Assembly: GCA_964579395.1 (NCBI GenBank)
Contig: CAZOFT010000008.1
Span: forward strand, 1 to 64,000
Direction of reading: 5' to 3'
Source: JACOTV01 sp964579395
Lineage (GTDB): Bacteria; Patescibacteriota; Microgenomatia; UBA1406; GWC2-37-13
Length of the DNA stretch: 64,000 bases
Shown here: piece by piece, positions 33,817-42,450 of the stretch
Layout: each line of letters opens with the position of its first letter
Position numbering within the stretch: the first letter of the stretch is position 1
Notes under the pieces: model-generated
What the model saw: only the letters and a program-made list of their open reading frames with translations
Told to the model about the DNA's origin: nothing
The model's database searches: none
Position numbers and translations under genes: made by a program

Positions 33817-34160
33817 AGAGTCTGATGCTGCTTCTGACGTGCGCCGGCCAAGTATACCTCCTCAAAAAGGGAGAATGCCGATGCAAAGACTGTTTGAGCA
33901 TCTTCTATGTGAGTAGTGAGACACGTTTGTACCGCTTCTGTGTTTTGAGGATCTATTGCTGCAAGCTCATCCAATGCCTCATCAGAAAGTTTATCAACCA
34001 AAAATTCCATCATAAAATCATTCAATACATCACGAAGCTGCGCGATCATATCGGCGCGCACTGCTTCATCTACCGTAGCAATTCCTGCACGATCCAGCAG
34101 TGACTCCAGGAATCGATCTATAGATTCATTTGACGACCCGGATGATTGATTTGTATCCAT
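33813..34160 (-). CDS. DUF5663-like small acidic protein
   Basis: 115 residues. An acidic, helical domain with FLESLLDRAGIATVDEAVRADMIAQL and ELAAIDPQN resembles the small DUF5663 proteins described from CPR genomes. It heads the operon of large envelope proteins and overlaps the 1120-residue gene by four bases. TACTAT lies six bases before the ATG. The name is from memory of the pattern and unverified. Confidence 0.55.
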   Translation of the reverse strand: MDTNQSSGSSNESIDRFLESLLDRAGIATVDEAVRADMIAQLRDVLNDFMMEFLVDKLSDEALDELAAIDPQNTEAVQTCLTTHIEDAQTVFASAFSLFEEVYLAGARQKQHQTL

Positions 34161-34166
34161 ACATAT

Positions 34167-34172
34167 ATAGTA
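34167..34172 (-). promoter_or_regulatory. -10 element of the large-protein operon
   Basis: TACTAT on the minus strand, six bases before ATG 34160. Confidence 0.45.
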
Positions 34173-34222
34173 AATGAAAGGTGCCCATTAGTAAACAGCT
34201 TTTATGCACAAACAAGCAGACA

Positions 34223-34975
34223 CTATCGCTTTAATTCAACGACTTTTTCATCACTTAGAACTGTGCGCCCGGACTCATCGGTGAGTTCAACACGAAGACG
34301 CAACACGTTTGCTCCGGTGGGGCGTGAGAATGATGCAGTATGAATGGTGTTGGGTCGGCCGGAAACCGGAACGGTTGGGATACTTGCAGGCTCCACTATA
34401 ATCAAAGCTGTGCGCACCGCCGAATCGGTACGGAAGCTCACCACAACCAGTCGCCCAGTCACTTCCACCTGCAGGTTCTGCACTGCCTGCGAAGCCTGCG
34501 TCTTCATCGAGGCGCTTTTGCCAAGACTTGAAAATGACAAATACCCAAATACACTCATGACAGCCAGGGTCACGATCGCAAATACCGTGCGAAGCTGGGG
34601 CATCGGCAGGCGCCACGCTTTGATGTAATTGACTTTTGCTTCCTGGGCATGCTTAAAATCAAGAAGGTCTTGAGGCTTTGCGACAATCCGTTGACACTTG
34701 GGGCAATGAAGCAAATGAACGTGCGTCGGGATTGCGTCTTGGTTTACTCGAACTACAAGCGGGGTCTGGTCAAACGGACAGAGCTTGACCGCCGGCTCCT
34801 TCTCAGGATCCTGCACACCTGTGCTGTTTTCTTTTAGATACCGTGCCGTGGTGGAAGTGATCCGGTTGATACTGCCGTCTTCAAAAATACTCGTACCACA
34901 TATTACGCAGTGAAATACATGCTGCAAATCAAGATCAAGCTCATGAAGCGGAGATGAACAAACAGGACAATTCAT
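34223..34975 (-). CDS. Zinc-ribbon membrane protein
   Basis: 250 residues from ATG 34975, which begins with the first zinc knuckle. CPVC and CVIC (residues 3-30), then a single Cys in LCPFDQTP and CPKC near 95, make two zinc ribbons or one split one. A membrane helix at about 130-150 is followed by an external beta domain (165-250, VEVTGRLVVVSFRTDSAV). It starts 16 bases after galT and probably shares its transcript. Function unknown; cytoplasmic zinc fingers with an outside domain suggest a sensor or assembly factor. Confidence 0.65.
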   Translation of the reverse strand: MNCPVCSSPLHELDLDLQHVFHCVICGTSIFEDGSINRITSTTARYLKENSTGVQDPEKEPAVKLCPFDQTPLVVRVNQDAIPTHVHLLHCPKCQRIVAKPQDLLDFKHAQEAKVNYIKAWRLPMPQLRTVFAIVTLAVMSVFGYLSFSSLGKSASMKTQASQAVQNLQVEVTGRLVVVSFRTDSAVRTALIIVEPASIPTVPVSGRPNTIHTASFSRPTGANVLRLRVELTDESGRTVLSDEKVVELKR

Positions 34976-34991
34976 ATCAGTTTTCCCTTCC

Positions 34992-35882
34992 TTACTGATC
35001 GAGTTTTTGATGGGCGCGTTTATCCAATTTGCGCAACAACTCATCAGTGTGCGGGTCAATGTTTTGATATGCCAAAGCGGCATCAAACGGATCAACTATG
35101 TTTACAGACAATCCTGTCCCGAGCTCAAAGCCTGCACGATGAATAAACCGCGGAATCACACGCAGATACCAGTTTTTATGGGGGCTGATGTAATAGTTAT
35201 AGCTAAACGGCACAGCAAATTCCTCCCTCTTGTGTATGGATCGAAGTCGCTTGAGCATAACATGGAGGATGTGAGCAAGTGCCTCCAGCTCCTCATCAGT
35301 AGAATCGCCGTACTGCACCTCCTCACGCTTCGGTGCTATCCACAACTCATACGGCCACTGAGAAAACTCCGGACAATACGCATGAAAGTGCTCACCGTCA
35401 TAGACTGTGTTCGTGATAGCTTCACGACCGAGTGAATCCATATTAATCTGCGGAGGCAAAAGCACAAGTTGGGAATGTGGATGTGCAATAGTAGCCCCTG
35501 CCATGATGCCGAAGTTGCAAAATATCATAACAGTCCCCTTTTCCCGATAAAAATTGAATCGCGAACGATACGCCTGTAGTATAGGAACAACCTCCTTTAC
35601 GGTCATTTGCGATATGTCTTTTTTCGGATTTGGCGAGTGCACAAAGACCTCGTGAAAATCGGTTATGGGATATTTATTCGCGATGACACGCGTGTCCCAA
35701 CCGGGCTTGTTCGGCATTCCTTTTCCCACTCGAAATAACTCCTCACCAGTGTCTGCTTCGTTCCCCTCTGCAAAAGGATCAACCAGATGACGGTGAGGAC
35801 CGGCGACTGACGGACGTACCACGCGACCTTGCGACACGATCACCCAGCGTCGGGAGGACATATCGGGAACAAACTTTGACAT
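34992..35882 (-). CDS. galT: Galactose-1-phosphate uridylyltransferase-like (HIT superfamily)
   Basis: 296 residues. The ATG at 35882 has GAGGTG four bases upstream; a GTG at 35888 is the alternative. HPHSQ near 145 holds the catalytic His, matching GalT HPH-x-Q. The N-terminal RRWVIVSQGR and the later HKNWYLRVIPR, the region preceding the second His cluster, also fit. The canonical Cys zinc pair of E. coli GalT is absent, as in several family members. It would transfer UMP between sugar phosphates for glycan synthesis. A related nucleotide phosphorylase activity is possible. Confidence 0.78.
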   Translation of the reverse strand: MSKFVPDMSSRRWVIVSQGRVVRPSVAGPHRHLVDPFAEGNEADTGEELFRVGKGMPNKPGWDTRVIANKYPITDFHEVFVHSPNPKKDISQMTVKEVVPILQAYRSRFNFYREKGTVMIFCNFGIMAGATIAHPHSQLVLLPPQINMDSLGREAITNTVYDGEHFHAYCPEFSQWPYELWIAPKREEVQYGDSTDEELEALAHILHVMLKRLRSIHKREEFAVPFSYNYYISPHKNWYLRVIPRFIHRAGFELGTGLSVNIVDPFDAALAYQNIDPHTDELLRKLDKRAHQKLDQ

Positions 35883-35965
35883 ATTCACCTCATGCTACAC
35901 CGACGTGCTAAAAATAGCAACGGACAGCAAGGTGCAGCAAAACTGTCACAACATATGAATGTTGC

Positions 35966-35971
35966 TATACT
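35966..35971 (+). promoter_or_regulatory. -10 element of pth
   Basis: TATACT, six bases before ATG 35978. Confidence 0.5.
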
Positions 35972-35977
35972 AGGCGT

Positions 35978-36457
35978 ATGATCATTATTGGCCTTGGAAA
36001 TCCAGGAAAACGATATGCAGAAACCCGACACAGCGTCGGACATATGCTTATTGATTTTATGAAACGCAACCAACAACCAACAACCAACAACCAACAGCTA
36101 CACAAGACCGACTGTTTTATGAACACTTCAGGAAGCTTTGTGGAGAAAGTGCTGAAACAAAAAAAAGACATGTCGCTTGATCAGTTGTATATTGCCCATG
36201 ATGATCTGGATATTCCGCTGGGAAAATTCAAAATAACCTATGCCAAAGGGCCAAAAGTCCACAACGGTATCACTTCAATCGAGCGCAGTTTAGGAAGTAC
36301 TGGCTTCTGGCGCATCCGCATCGGAATAGATAACCGCATGAACGAACCCACATCTCTTCCGGGCGAAGGATATGTGCTCTCTCCGTTCTCCGAAAAAGAA
36401 CGATCGCTATTGGTTGACGTCTTTGGTACAATTGCCAAAACGATTGGCGAATTGTAG
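35978..36457 (+). CDS. pth: Peptidyl-tRNA hydrolase, shortened
   Basis: 159 residues against about 190 for typical Pth. GLGNPG, TRHSVGH (catalytic His), FMNTSG, HDDLD (catalytic Asp) and VHNG are all present, so activity is expected. The stretch between the first helix and FMNTSG, about 35 residues in E. coli, is reduced to about 17. Most of it is NQQPTTNNQQL, encoded by a perfect run of AACCAAC units. The GGGHGGHNG loop is altered to AKGPKVHNG. The gene recycles peptidyl-tRNA. It is followed 13 bases later by a GT4 gene. Confidence 0.9.
   Translation: MIIIGLGNPGKRYAETRHSVGHMLIDFMKRNQQPTTNNQQLHKTDCFMNTSGSFVEKVLKQKKDMSLDQLYIAHDDLDIPLGKFKITYAKGPKVHNGITSIERSLGSTGFWRIRIGIDNRMNEPTSLPGEGYVLSPFSEKERSLLVDVFGTIAKTIGEL
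36067..36097 (+). repeat. AACCAAC tandem repeat C inside pth
   Basis: Four near-perfect copies of AACCAAC, read in frame as an Asn/Gln/Pro/Thr peptide. It shares the peptide TNNQQL with the repeat in ychF. Confidence 0.85.
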
Positions 36458-36470
36458 AGCCTCAAACCAT

Positions 36471-37679
36471 ATGAAAATCTTATTTTTACACATGTTCCCG
36501 CTATGGGGAAACGGCAGTGGCAACTGGCTGCGCAACCTGACCGCCGGACTGGTGGAGCGCGGACATGAGGTAGCGATCCTTGCTCCTGAAAAACGTCGAC
36601 TCCCCGGTGTAAAGCACTACGTAACAAAGCCTCCTCAAATGGGTGTCTTTGTGGGAAACCCTGAGCTGCACGACGCAAAAAAATATGAGGATATGAGCGG
36701 CGTTGAACTCGGCGAAATCATGACGTCTTATGTAAACGATACGCTGAAAGCAGTAAAAGAGTTTGAACCGGAAATTGTGCACGTATTTCATACGGCATTT
36801 CTTCCCCCTGTTGCACGCATTGTAAAAGTGCTTTACGGCGTCCCCTACATTATCACTACCCACGGAAGCGACTTGAATTATTTTGAACGCGACAAGCGCC
36901 TGCTTGGCTTGATCGACGATGCAAATACTGTTGCCCGCTGCATTACTGCCAACAGTAGTTTTACCAAAAAATGGTATCTGGACATTTTCGGACACCACCT
37001 CGCACGCAAAACACGCATTGTGTATGGCGGCGTCACACTGGATCACTTTGATCAACCATTTACAGAGGAAGTTGCAAAGATAAATAAAAAATACAAACTC
37101 GACGGAAAGCGTGTGGTGATGTTTAGCGGTCGTCTGACAAAAAACAAGGGTGCAGAATACCTTATCAAAGCGGCAAAGTACATCGACGCTGAAATTATTA
37201 TCATGGGTGACGGGCCGGATCGTACACACTTGCAAAATATCATAGATACGAATGACTTAAAAAATGTTCGTATCCTCGGGTGGATCAATCCCAACATGCA
37301 TATTGATTTTCATGCGTTTTATAAGCGCGCCGATGTTTACGTAGCGCCATCGGTATGGAACGAACCATTTGGACTCGTACTTCTTGAGGCGATGGCAAGC
37401 TCAAAACCAGTCGTCACCACCAAGTCAGGCGGCATAGTATCTATCATTAAAGACGGTAAAAACGGTGTTTTTGTGCCTTCACGTAATGCAAAGGCTATCG
37501 CAGAAGCGGTAAACAAACTGTTAGCTGATGACAAGCTGCGTGAAACCATGGGGAAAGCAGCATTTGAAACAGTCAAAGCCAAATTTACCTGGAGCAAAAT
37601 CACTGAGCAATTTGAAGGCATTTACTCCCGCCACAAATTCAGCACCAAAGAATACCTCAAGCGAGTCCGATCAAAATAA
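36471..37679 (+). CDS. GT4 glycosyltransferase
   Basis: 402 residues from ATG 36471, chosen because MKILFLHMFPLWGNGSGNW starts the Rossmann fold. The GT-B donor site is intact: FSGRLTKNKG, GDGPDR and the E-x7-E motif in EPFGLVLLEAMASSKPVV. THGSDLNYF marks the acceptor lobe. Such enzymes add hexoses from UDP- or GDP-sugars to lipid or polysaccharide. It lies 13 bases after pth and 14 before a second GT4. Confidence 0.88.
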   Translation: MKILFLHMFPLWGNGSGNWLRNLTAGLVERGHEVAILAPEKRRLPGVKHYVTKPPQMGVFVGNPELHDAKKYEDMSGVELGEIMTSYVNDTLKAVKEFEPEIVHVFHTAFLPPVARIVKVLYGVPYIITTHGSDLNYFERDKRLLGLIDDANTVARCITANSSFTKKWYLDIFGHHLARKTRIVYGGVTLDHFDQPFTEEVAKINKKYKLDGKRVVMFSGRLTKNKGAEYLIKAAKYIDAEIIIMGDGPDRTHLQNIIDTNDLKNVRILGWINPNMHIDFHAFYKRADVYVAPSVWNEPFGLVLLEAMASSKPVVTTKSGGIVSIIKDGKNGVFVPSRNAKAIAEAVNKLLADDKLRETMGKAAFETVKAKFTWSKITEQFEGIYSRHKFSTKEYLKRVRSK

Positions 37680-37681
37680 GG

Positions 37682-37687
37682 TATCAT
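37682..37687 (+). promoter_or_regulatory. -10 element of the second GT4 gene
   Basis: TATCAT, six bases before ATG 37694. It overlaps the end of the previous gene. Confidence 0.4.
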
Positions 37688-37693
37688 GTCCAC

Positions 37694-38782
37694 ATGAATA
37701 TTCTTCTTGTCTCGCTTCTCAAGCGACCAGTTACGCCCGAAGAAAAAGCATCGCGTCCACGAGTTATTTGCGAAATTGCCCAGGGACTCGTAAAGCGTGG
37801 CCACACAGTAACACTTCTGGGAACTGGAGACAGCCATATTCCCGGTGTAACGGTCGTTCCTGCCGTTGAACATGCCAGCATCAAGATTCATTATGAAAAT
37901 GAGTTTTATGCAGAAACCGCACGACTGACTGTCCTTGCAAAAACACTTGAAAAAATCGGAGATGATTTTGACATTATTCATAACCACACCTACCCGGAGT
38001 TCATAAACCTCTTTGCGACAGATCAGTTGAAAACGCCGATGATTACGACTGTGCACGCACAGGCAACAACAGAACTTGATACAGCACTGGCACAGTTTCC
38101 CAACACAAATTTGGTGAGTATATCAGAGGCACACCGTGCACAATTTGTTCAGGCAACTATACAAAATGTAATCTATAACGGCGTCGATACTTCAATATAT
38201 GGCTACACACCTGAAAAAAAGGACTATCTGCTCTGGGCAGGCCGATTGTCAAAAGCCAAAAATCCCGACGGAACATTCATGGATCCAAAGGGTATTCGTT
38301 GGGCAATTAAATTGGCACAAAAAACAGGCAATAAGCTTCTTCTCACTGGAAATATTGAGGACATGGAGTTTTATGAGCGCGATGTGAAGCCTCACCTGAA
38401 TGAAAAGATTCAATGGATCGGACCTCTTTCATCTGAACTAACACTGACAAAGCAAGAAATTGCCCACCTGATGCAAGGTGCGCGTGCTTTTTTAATGACA
38501 ATAAATTGGCTTGAACCGTTTGGGTTGGTTATGGCTGAGAGCATGTCCTGCGGCACTCCGGTTATCGCTTTTAAGCGTGGATCTGTGCCGGAGATTGTCG
38601 TTGATGGAAAAACAGGATTCATAGTTGAGCCTGACGCCGGGGTCGATGGACTTGTCGACGCTGTAAATAAGCTTGATCAAATCAAACCCGAAGATTGCCG
38701 ACGTCATGTAGAAGACCATTTTTCAACAGAGCGCATGGTTGCCGACTACGAATCTCTGTACCAAACCCACTTGCGACATTAA
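37694..38782 (+). CDS. Second GT4 glycosyltransferase
   Basis: 362 residues. WAGRLSKAKNPDG, TGNIEDMEF and the E-x7-E motif in LEPFGLVMAESMSCGTPV place it in GT4. The N-terminal lobe has NHTYPE and TVHAQ. It resembles enzymes transferring a hexose during surface polysaccharide or glycolipid synthesis. Together with the preceding GT4 it probably acts in one pathway. Confidence 0.86.
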   Translation: MNILLVSLLKRPVTPEEKASRPRVICEIAQGLVKRGHTVTLLGTGDSHIPGVTVVPAVEHASIKIHYENEFYAETARLTVLAKTLEKIGDDFDIIHNHTYPEFINLFATDQLKTPMITTVHAQATTELDTALAQFPNTNLVSISEAHRAQFVQATIQNVIYNGVDTSIYGYTPEKKDYLLWAGRLSKAKNPDGTFMDPKGIRWAIKLAQKTGNKLLLTGNIEDMEFYERDVKPHLNEKIQWIGPLSSELTLTKQEIAHLMQGARAFLMTINWLEPFGLVMAESMSCGTPVIAFKRGSVPEIVVDGKTGFIVEPDAGVDGLVDAVNKLDQIKPEDCRRHVEDHFSTERMVADYESLYQTHLRH

Positions 38783-38807
38783 TTCAAGCTGGTGAATGAG
38801 AAAAGGG

Positions 38808-38836
38808 TTGACATACACTTCCCGCTTCTTCATAAT
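38808..38836 (+). promoter_or_regulatory. Promoter of the glutaredoxin-like fusion
   Basis: TTGACA (38808-38813), a 17-base spacer and CATAAT (38831-38836). The ATG is 17 bases further, so a leader of about 10 bases is predicted. Confidence 0.75.
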
Positions 38837-38853
38837 GAAATGTATCTGAATAT

Positions 38854-39687
38854 ATGAAAATCACTCTCTATACCGTTGCTACCTGTAAATTCAGTGCCGA
38901 AGAAAAAGCCTATTTGCAGTCTCACAATCTTCCCTTTGAAGAAAAGGATGTGGAGAAAGATCATGCTGCTTTGGAAGAAATGCTGAAAGTCGGCAATAAC
39001 TTTGCCGGCACACCCGTCACTCACGTCACAAAAGATGACGGACAGGAAGTGGTGTTGAAAGGGTTCACCGCTGAGGAGTTTGATGAGGCACTCGGGTTTG
39101 CGAAAAAAGAAGAGCCCACTCCTGTGGAAGGACAAGCTGCAGATGGAGCAACCCCTGCAGATCCAAATGCACCAGTAGACCCAAATGCAACTCCGGCAAC
39201 ACCCGGTCAAGCGCCAGCTCCTATTGATCCCAGCGCACCGGCACCGATTGATCCATCTGCTCCTGCAGTGACTGCACCGCAAACACCAGATGCCGCTGCA
39301 CCCATAACACCTCCTGTAGATACCACAGTGACTGCACCGATTGATCCGACTATGCCCGCTAACCCAGCGCCAGTGGCAGCCGTGCCTCCTGCAGTTCCTC
39401 CAATGACACCTGATATGAGCATGCCATCTACCCCTGCGCAACCTGTCATGCAGACAGTCAGTGCACCAGCCGCTCCTGGCACAAATCCAAACCCTCTTGA
39501 TAATATTCTGAAAGATTTACAGACACAAATGGGCACTCCAGCACCTACGCAAGCAGCAGCAGCACAAACACCCACAACCGTGCCTCCTACAGTCCCTCCA
39601 CCTATCGCACCGACACCGCCTGTTCCCCAGCAGCCTGCTGCACCGGCAGCACCCCCTACCGTACCTGACTTTCCAAAAGCACAATAA
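38854..39687 (+). CDS. Glutaredoxin-like domain with long Pro/Ala-rich tail
   Basis: 277 residues. The first 85 are a thioredoxin-fold domain: TVATCKFS at 7-14 stands where glutaredoxins have T-x-P-x-C, here as C-x-x-S, which is a monothiol site. GTPVTHV supplies the cis-Pro. The remaining 190 residues are almost only Pro, Ala, Thr and Asp repeats, with a short helix near NPLDNILKDLQTQMG. The tail could span the envelope or mediate protein contacts. There is no signal peptide. A redox partner cannot be named. Confidence 0.72.
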   Translation: MKITLYTVATCKFSAEEKAYLQSHNLPFEEKDVEKDHAALEEMLKVGNNFAGTPVTHVTKDDGQEVVLKGFTAEEFDEALGFAKKEEPTPVEGQAADGATPADPNAPVDPNATPATPGQAPAPIDPSAPAPIDPSAPAVTAPQTPDAAAPITPPVDTTVTAPIDPTMPANPAPVAAVPPAVPPMTPDMSMPSTPAQPVMQTVSAPAAPGTNPNPLDNILKDLQTQMGTPAPTQAAAAQTPTTVPPTVPPPIAPTPPVPQQPAAPAAPPTVPDFPKAQ

Positions 39688-39721
39688 CCTTCCTCTACTG
39701 TTAACTAAGTAGTCGTTTTGC

Positions 39722-39727
39722 TATCAT
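39722..39727 (+). promoter_or_regulatory. -10 element of the 109-residue gene
   Basis: TATCAT, seven bases before ATG 39735. Confidence 0.4.
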
Positions 39728-39734
39728 ACATCCT

Positions 39735-40064
39735 ATGGCCGACATGAAGACAATCCAGGATATTCTGCAACGATTTGATCCGCTGCAGGACAAATACATC
39801 TCGCACGAGTACCAGTCATTTGGGGTACACCTGGCACAAAAACTTGAAGATGAAAAGCGCAAGGCTCTCTATATTCGACTTGCCAAAACAATTCCCCGAC
39901 CGGTATTGGAATCTGCCTACAGATTCGTAATAGACAGCCACGCCAAAAATAAAGGAGCTCTCTTCATGTGGAAACTCAAAGAAATGGGAGCCTTTGAAAA
40001 AGCGGAATCTGAGAAAAAGCCCAAATCCTCAAAACGAAAGAAAGCAGCAAATTCTGATTCTTAA
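39735..40064 (+). CDS. Small basic protein, unknown
   Basis: 109 residues, helical, with a Lys/Ser-rich tail (KPKSSKRKKAANSDS) typical of nucleic-acid-binding extensions. The central part is FGVHLAQKLEDEKRKALYIRLAKT. Its TAA overlaps the stop of the convergent GH18-like gene at the TTAA palindrome (40061-40064). It resembles small conserved proteins in CPR genomes, but I cannot name a domain. Confidence 0.6.
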   Translation: MADMKTIQDILQRFDPLQDKYISHEYQSFGVHLAQKLEDEKRKALYIRLAKTIPRPVLESAYRFVIDSHAKNKGALFMWKLKEMGAFEKAESEKKPKSSKRKKAANSDS

Positions 40065-41191
40065 TAATATCCGTACGCCCAAAAAGCGACAGCATCTATT
40101 CCCTGACTCAACAGATAATCAGTCTTTCGCGCCGCCGATATTGAATCTTCATGCCAAACTATGTGATATACAGCGTTTTCGTCGATAAACTCAACTTCCT
40201 CCTCTTGCGTCTTTGGATCCCGCGATATGACACAATTCATCACTTTACATCTGTTCTCGTACAAATCTTGAATTTCACGATTCGTAAGTACTGTTGCCGG
40301 CTTGATCGGCTGCTGTTCAATGGTGACCACCCAGTCATATCCATACATTCCGTATATGATGTTTAATTTTTCCTTTGGCACCACCACACTAAAATCTGTC
40401 ACCATGTGCTGAAAGTCATACCCATACTCTTTGCCCTTCTCAAATGGAAAGTTGGGGCCCGGCTCTCCGGCGGGTTTGTGAAAATCATAGGCCATTACAT
40501 ATACTTCATCCGCTCCTGCAGCCAACTCACGCACCTGAAACGGTCGATTGCGATAAAATGTATCTCCAAAAAGAACTATTGAGTAGCGTATACCTGCTGC
40601 TTTTGCACTTTTGGAAAATTCCTGTGAAAAAGCCAAGATTGATACCGGCACCTTATCGCTTAAAAGTGGCGGCATCTCCAAATCAAGCACGACACCCGAA
40701 AATCCATTGTCTTTGGCGAGTGACAAACTTTGCTCGATTATTGTTTGTTGCGCTTCTTCTGAATCAAATATCTTGTAATTCTCATCAGGATTCGTCATTG
40801 ATATCGTCAGTTCACGCTCAGTATTTTGCGGAACCTGATCCAGAAACTGCCGCACATCTTTGTATCCGTCTGAGTCGGCATCCAGCCCAAACTCAGTTGC
40901 AGGAATGGCAAAATACACATAGCGCTTTTGTGCTGCTTCGGGCGCAGGCCAGTTTGGCTTTAACCATGCACCCAACTGCCAGTTCGGCACGAAAAGCGAC
41001 TGAATACGCAACGATTCTTTTTGCACTTCCTGTTTTTTTTCAGCCACTTGCTCTGAGGGAGTGTTCCCGACATGCATATTTTTTAACAGTGCATGATAGT
41101 GTTGTGGATACCAAACTTTTGCCGCAAACAGTGCTCCGACTCCAATACCAACTACTAACGCTGCAATAGCAGCCGGAATTCGTTTTTTCAT
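40061..41191 (-). CDS. Membrane-anchored GH18-like glycosidase
   Basis: 376 residues. An anchor helix (about 5-25) is followed by a GH18 barrel similar to spore-germination YaaH proteins. GVVLDLE (D170, E172) ends the third strand where chitinases keep D-x-x-D-x-D-x-E, though the first acids of that motif are replaced. VYVMAYDFH is the MxYDxH motif, and FWAYGYY closes the barrel. The catalytic Glu172 is present. It probably acts on GlcNAc-containing cell wall or glycan. GATACT lies six bases before the start. Confidence 0.8.
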   Translation of the reverse strand: MKKRIPAAIAALVVGIGVGALFAAKVWYPQHYHALLKNMHVGNTPSEQVAEKKQEVQKESLRIQSLFVPNWQLGAWLKPNWPAPEAAQKRYVYFAIPATEFGLDADSDGYKDVRQFLDQVPQNTERELTISMTNPDENYKIFDSEEAQQTIIEQSLSLAKDNGFSGVVLDLEMPPLLSDKVPVSILAFSQEFSKSAKAAGIRYSIVLFGDTFYRNRPFQVRELAAGADEVYVMAYDFHKPAGEPGPNFPFEKGKEYGYDFQHMVTDFSVVVPKEKLNIIYGMYGYDWVVTIEQQPIKPATVLTNREIQDLYENRCKVMNCVISRDPKTQEEEVEFIDENAVYHIVWHEDSISAARKTDYLLSQGIDAVAFWAYGYY

Positions 41192-41197
41192 GCGATA

Positions 41198-41203
41198 AGT
41201 ATC
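41198..41203 (-). promoter_or_regulatory. -10 element of the GH18-like gene
   Basis: GATACT on the minus strand, six bases before ATG 41191. Confidence 0.4.
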
Positions 41204-41368
41204 CCAGATTTAGAGAATCAGGTCTAGGTCAACTTGTTAAAAAATCGGCTCTTTTCATAGACATATTGTTTCTTCTACATTTTGTGCTTTACCCCATAGA
41301 AATATGCCTTATTTGCACCACATGTAGTGTTTGACCCTGTGAAAACAGTGGCTTTTATCCTTTTGTAG

Positions 41369-41398
41369 TTGACAATGCATAAAAAAATGATCTAGTAT
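41369..41398 (+). promoter_or_regulatory. Promoter of the exported coiled-coil gene
   Basis: TTGACA (41369-41374), an 18-base spacer and TAGTAT (41393-41398). ATG 41408 follows after nine bases. Confidence 0.7.
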
Positions 41399-41407
41399 TG
41401 TATACAT

Positions 41408-42055
41408 ATGAAAAAAGCAGTTATCGCCCTTGCCTCACTGATATTTGTTACCCAAGTCGCGATAGCGAACGCAGAGTCGGTCACTGAAGGAACTGCGGTG
41501 GTTGCACAAACAGTGACACAAGCCGTCTCCGTAACCCCTGTTCAAAAAGCTACATCAGATGCACAACTTCAAAGAGACTCTTCAGCAGAAGAAACAAAAC
41601 AGGTAGATGGAAATAAATGCACTGACTTCACCACAATGGAGAGCTCAAAATCAGACGAGTTTCAAACACTGAATCAGCAAGTGAGTACGATTCAGGACAA
41701 ACTTCAAGCAATCGTCAGCACATTCCAGTCTTTGGGTCAAGACACATCAAACCTGCAGACCGCGATCACCTCTTTTCAGGCTGCTGCAACAGTCTGCATG
41801 ACAAATCAACAAGCATATCTGCAGTCCATCAGCACCGTAAAGGAGCGCGCTTGCGTAGACCAGCGAGTAACTGCAGATGTCGTTCGTGCAGCACGCTCTG
41901 CTCGCCAGCTGCGACAGGAAGGATGTCGTGAAATGCGAAACGTGTTTGTTGAACAGGTAAAGCCGGCAGTCGTTGAGCTCAAAGATGCCTATCGCACCAG
42001 CATCGCACCGACTCCAGAAGCAAATCCAACCATCACAACAGTACCAAATAACTAA
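41408..42055 (+). CDS. Exported coiled-coil protein, unknown
   Basis: 215 residues. A signal peptide (1-22, ending NAES) is followed by a Thr/Val/Gln-rich stretch and two long helices (about 75-130 and 145-190) with heptad spacing. There are four cysteines, two in each half, likely bridging the helices, and a Pro/Thr tail. It fits a periplasm-like or surface spacer protein. The next gene, a small membrane protein, starts 42 bases later under its own box. Confidence 0.65.
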   Translation: MKKAVIALASLIFVTQVAIANAESVTEGTAVVAQTVTQAVSVTPVQKATSDAQLQRDSSAEETKQVDGNKCTDFTTMESSKSDEFQTLNQQVSTIQDKLQAIVSTFQSLGQDTSNLQTAITSFQAAATVCMTNQQAYLQSISTVKERACVDQRVTADVVRAARSARQLRQEGCREMRNVFVEQVKPAVVELKDAYRTSIAPTPEANPTITTVPNN

Positions 42056-42085
42056 TTCACACCCTATACAACACATCTCATTTGG

Positions 42086-42091
42086 TATAGT
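42086..42091 (+). promoter_or_regulatory. -10 element of the 96-residue gene
   Basis: TATAGT, six bases before ATG 42098. Confidence 0.45.
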
Positions 42092-42097
42092 AAAAGT

Positions 42098-42388
42098 ATG
42101 GCAACCAAAACAACCCGCACAAAAGCGAATAAAACAACTCCTCATGATCCTGAGACGGTAAAGGCTCAGCAGGATTCGACACTTTGGCTCTTTGGAATAA
42201 CCTTAATCCTATTGGGTATTTTGCTTGTCATCAACCTCATTCACGCTGCAGCAAGCACTCCTGAGATGGTAAAAGGCGCATCAACAATCGATCGTCCAAC
42301 CACTGTAAACCAGGAACTACGATCTGTAGAACACATTCTTCGTGACATAGACACGAATGACGGTTCAGATTCGCTGAATCTTGAGTAA
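42098..42388 (+). CDS. Small single-pass membrane protein, unknown
   Basis: 96 residues. A Lys/Thr-rich cytoplasmic start, one membrane helix at about 29-49 (LWLFGITLILLGILLVINLI) and a short external tail. No family recognised. Confidence 0.6.
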   Translation: MATKTTRTKANKTTPHDPETVKAQQDSTLWLFGITLILLGILLVINLIHAAASTPEMVKGASTIDRPTTVNQELRSVEHILRDIDTNDGSDSLNLE

Positions 42389-42438
42389 TACACGGCCTTC
42401 TCCCAAAGCCTTCCTCTGCATTTGGGCCGGAAATCAGA

Positions 42439-42444
42439 TACAAT
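42439..42444 (+). promoter_or_regulatory. -10 element of the nucleotidyltransferase-like gene
   Basis: TACAAT, six bases before ATG 42451. Confidence 0.5.
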
Positions 42445-42450
42445 GCACAT

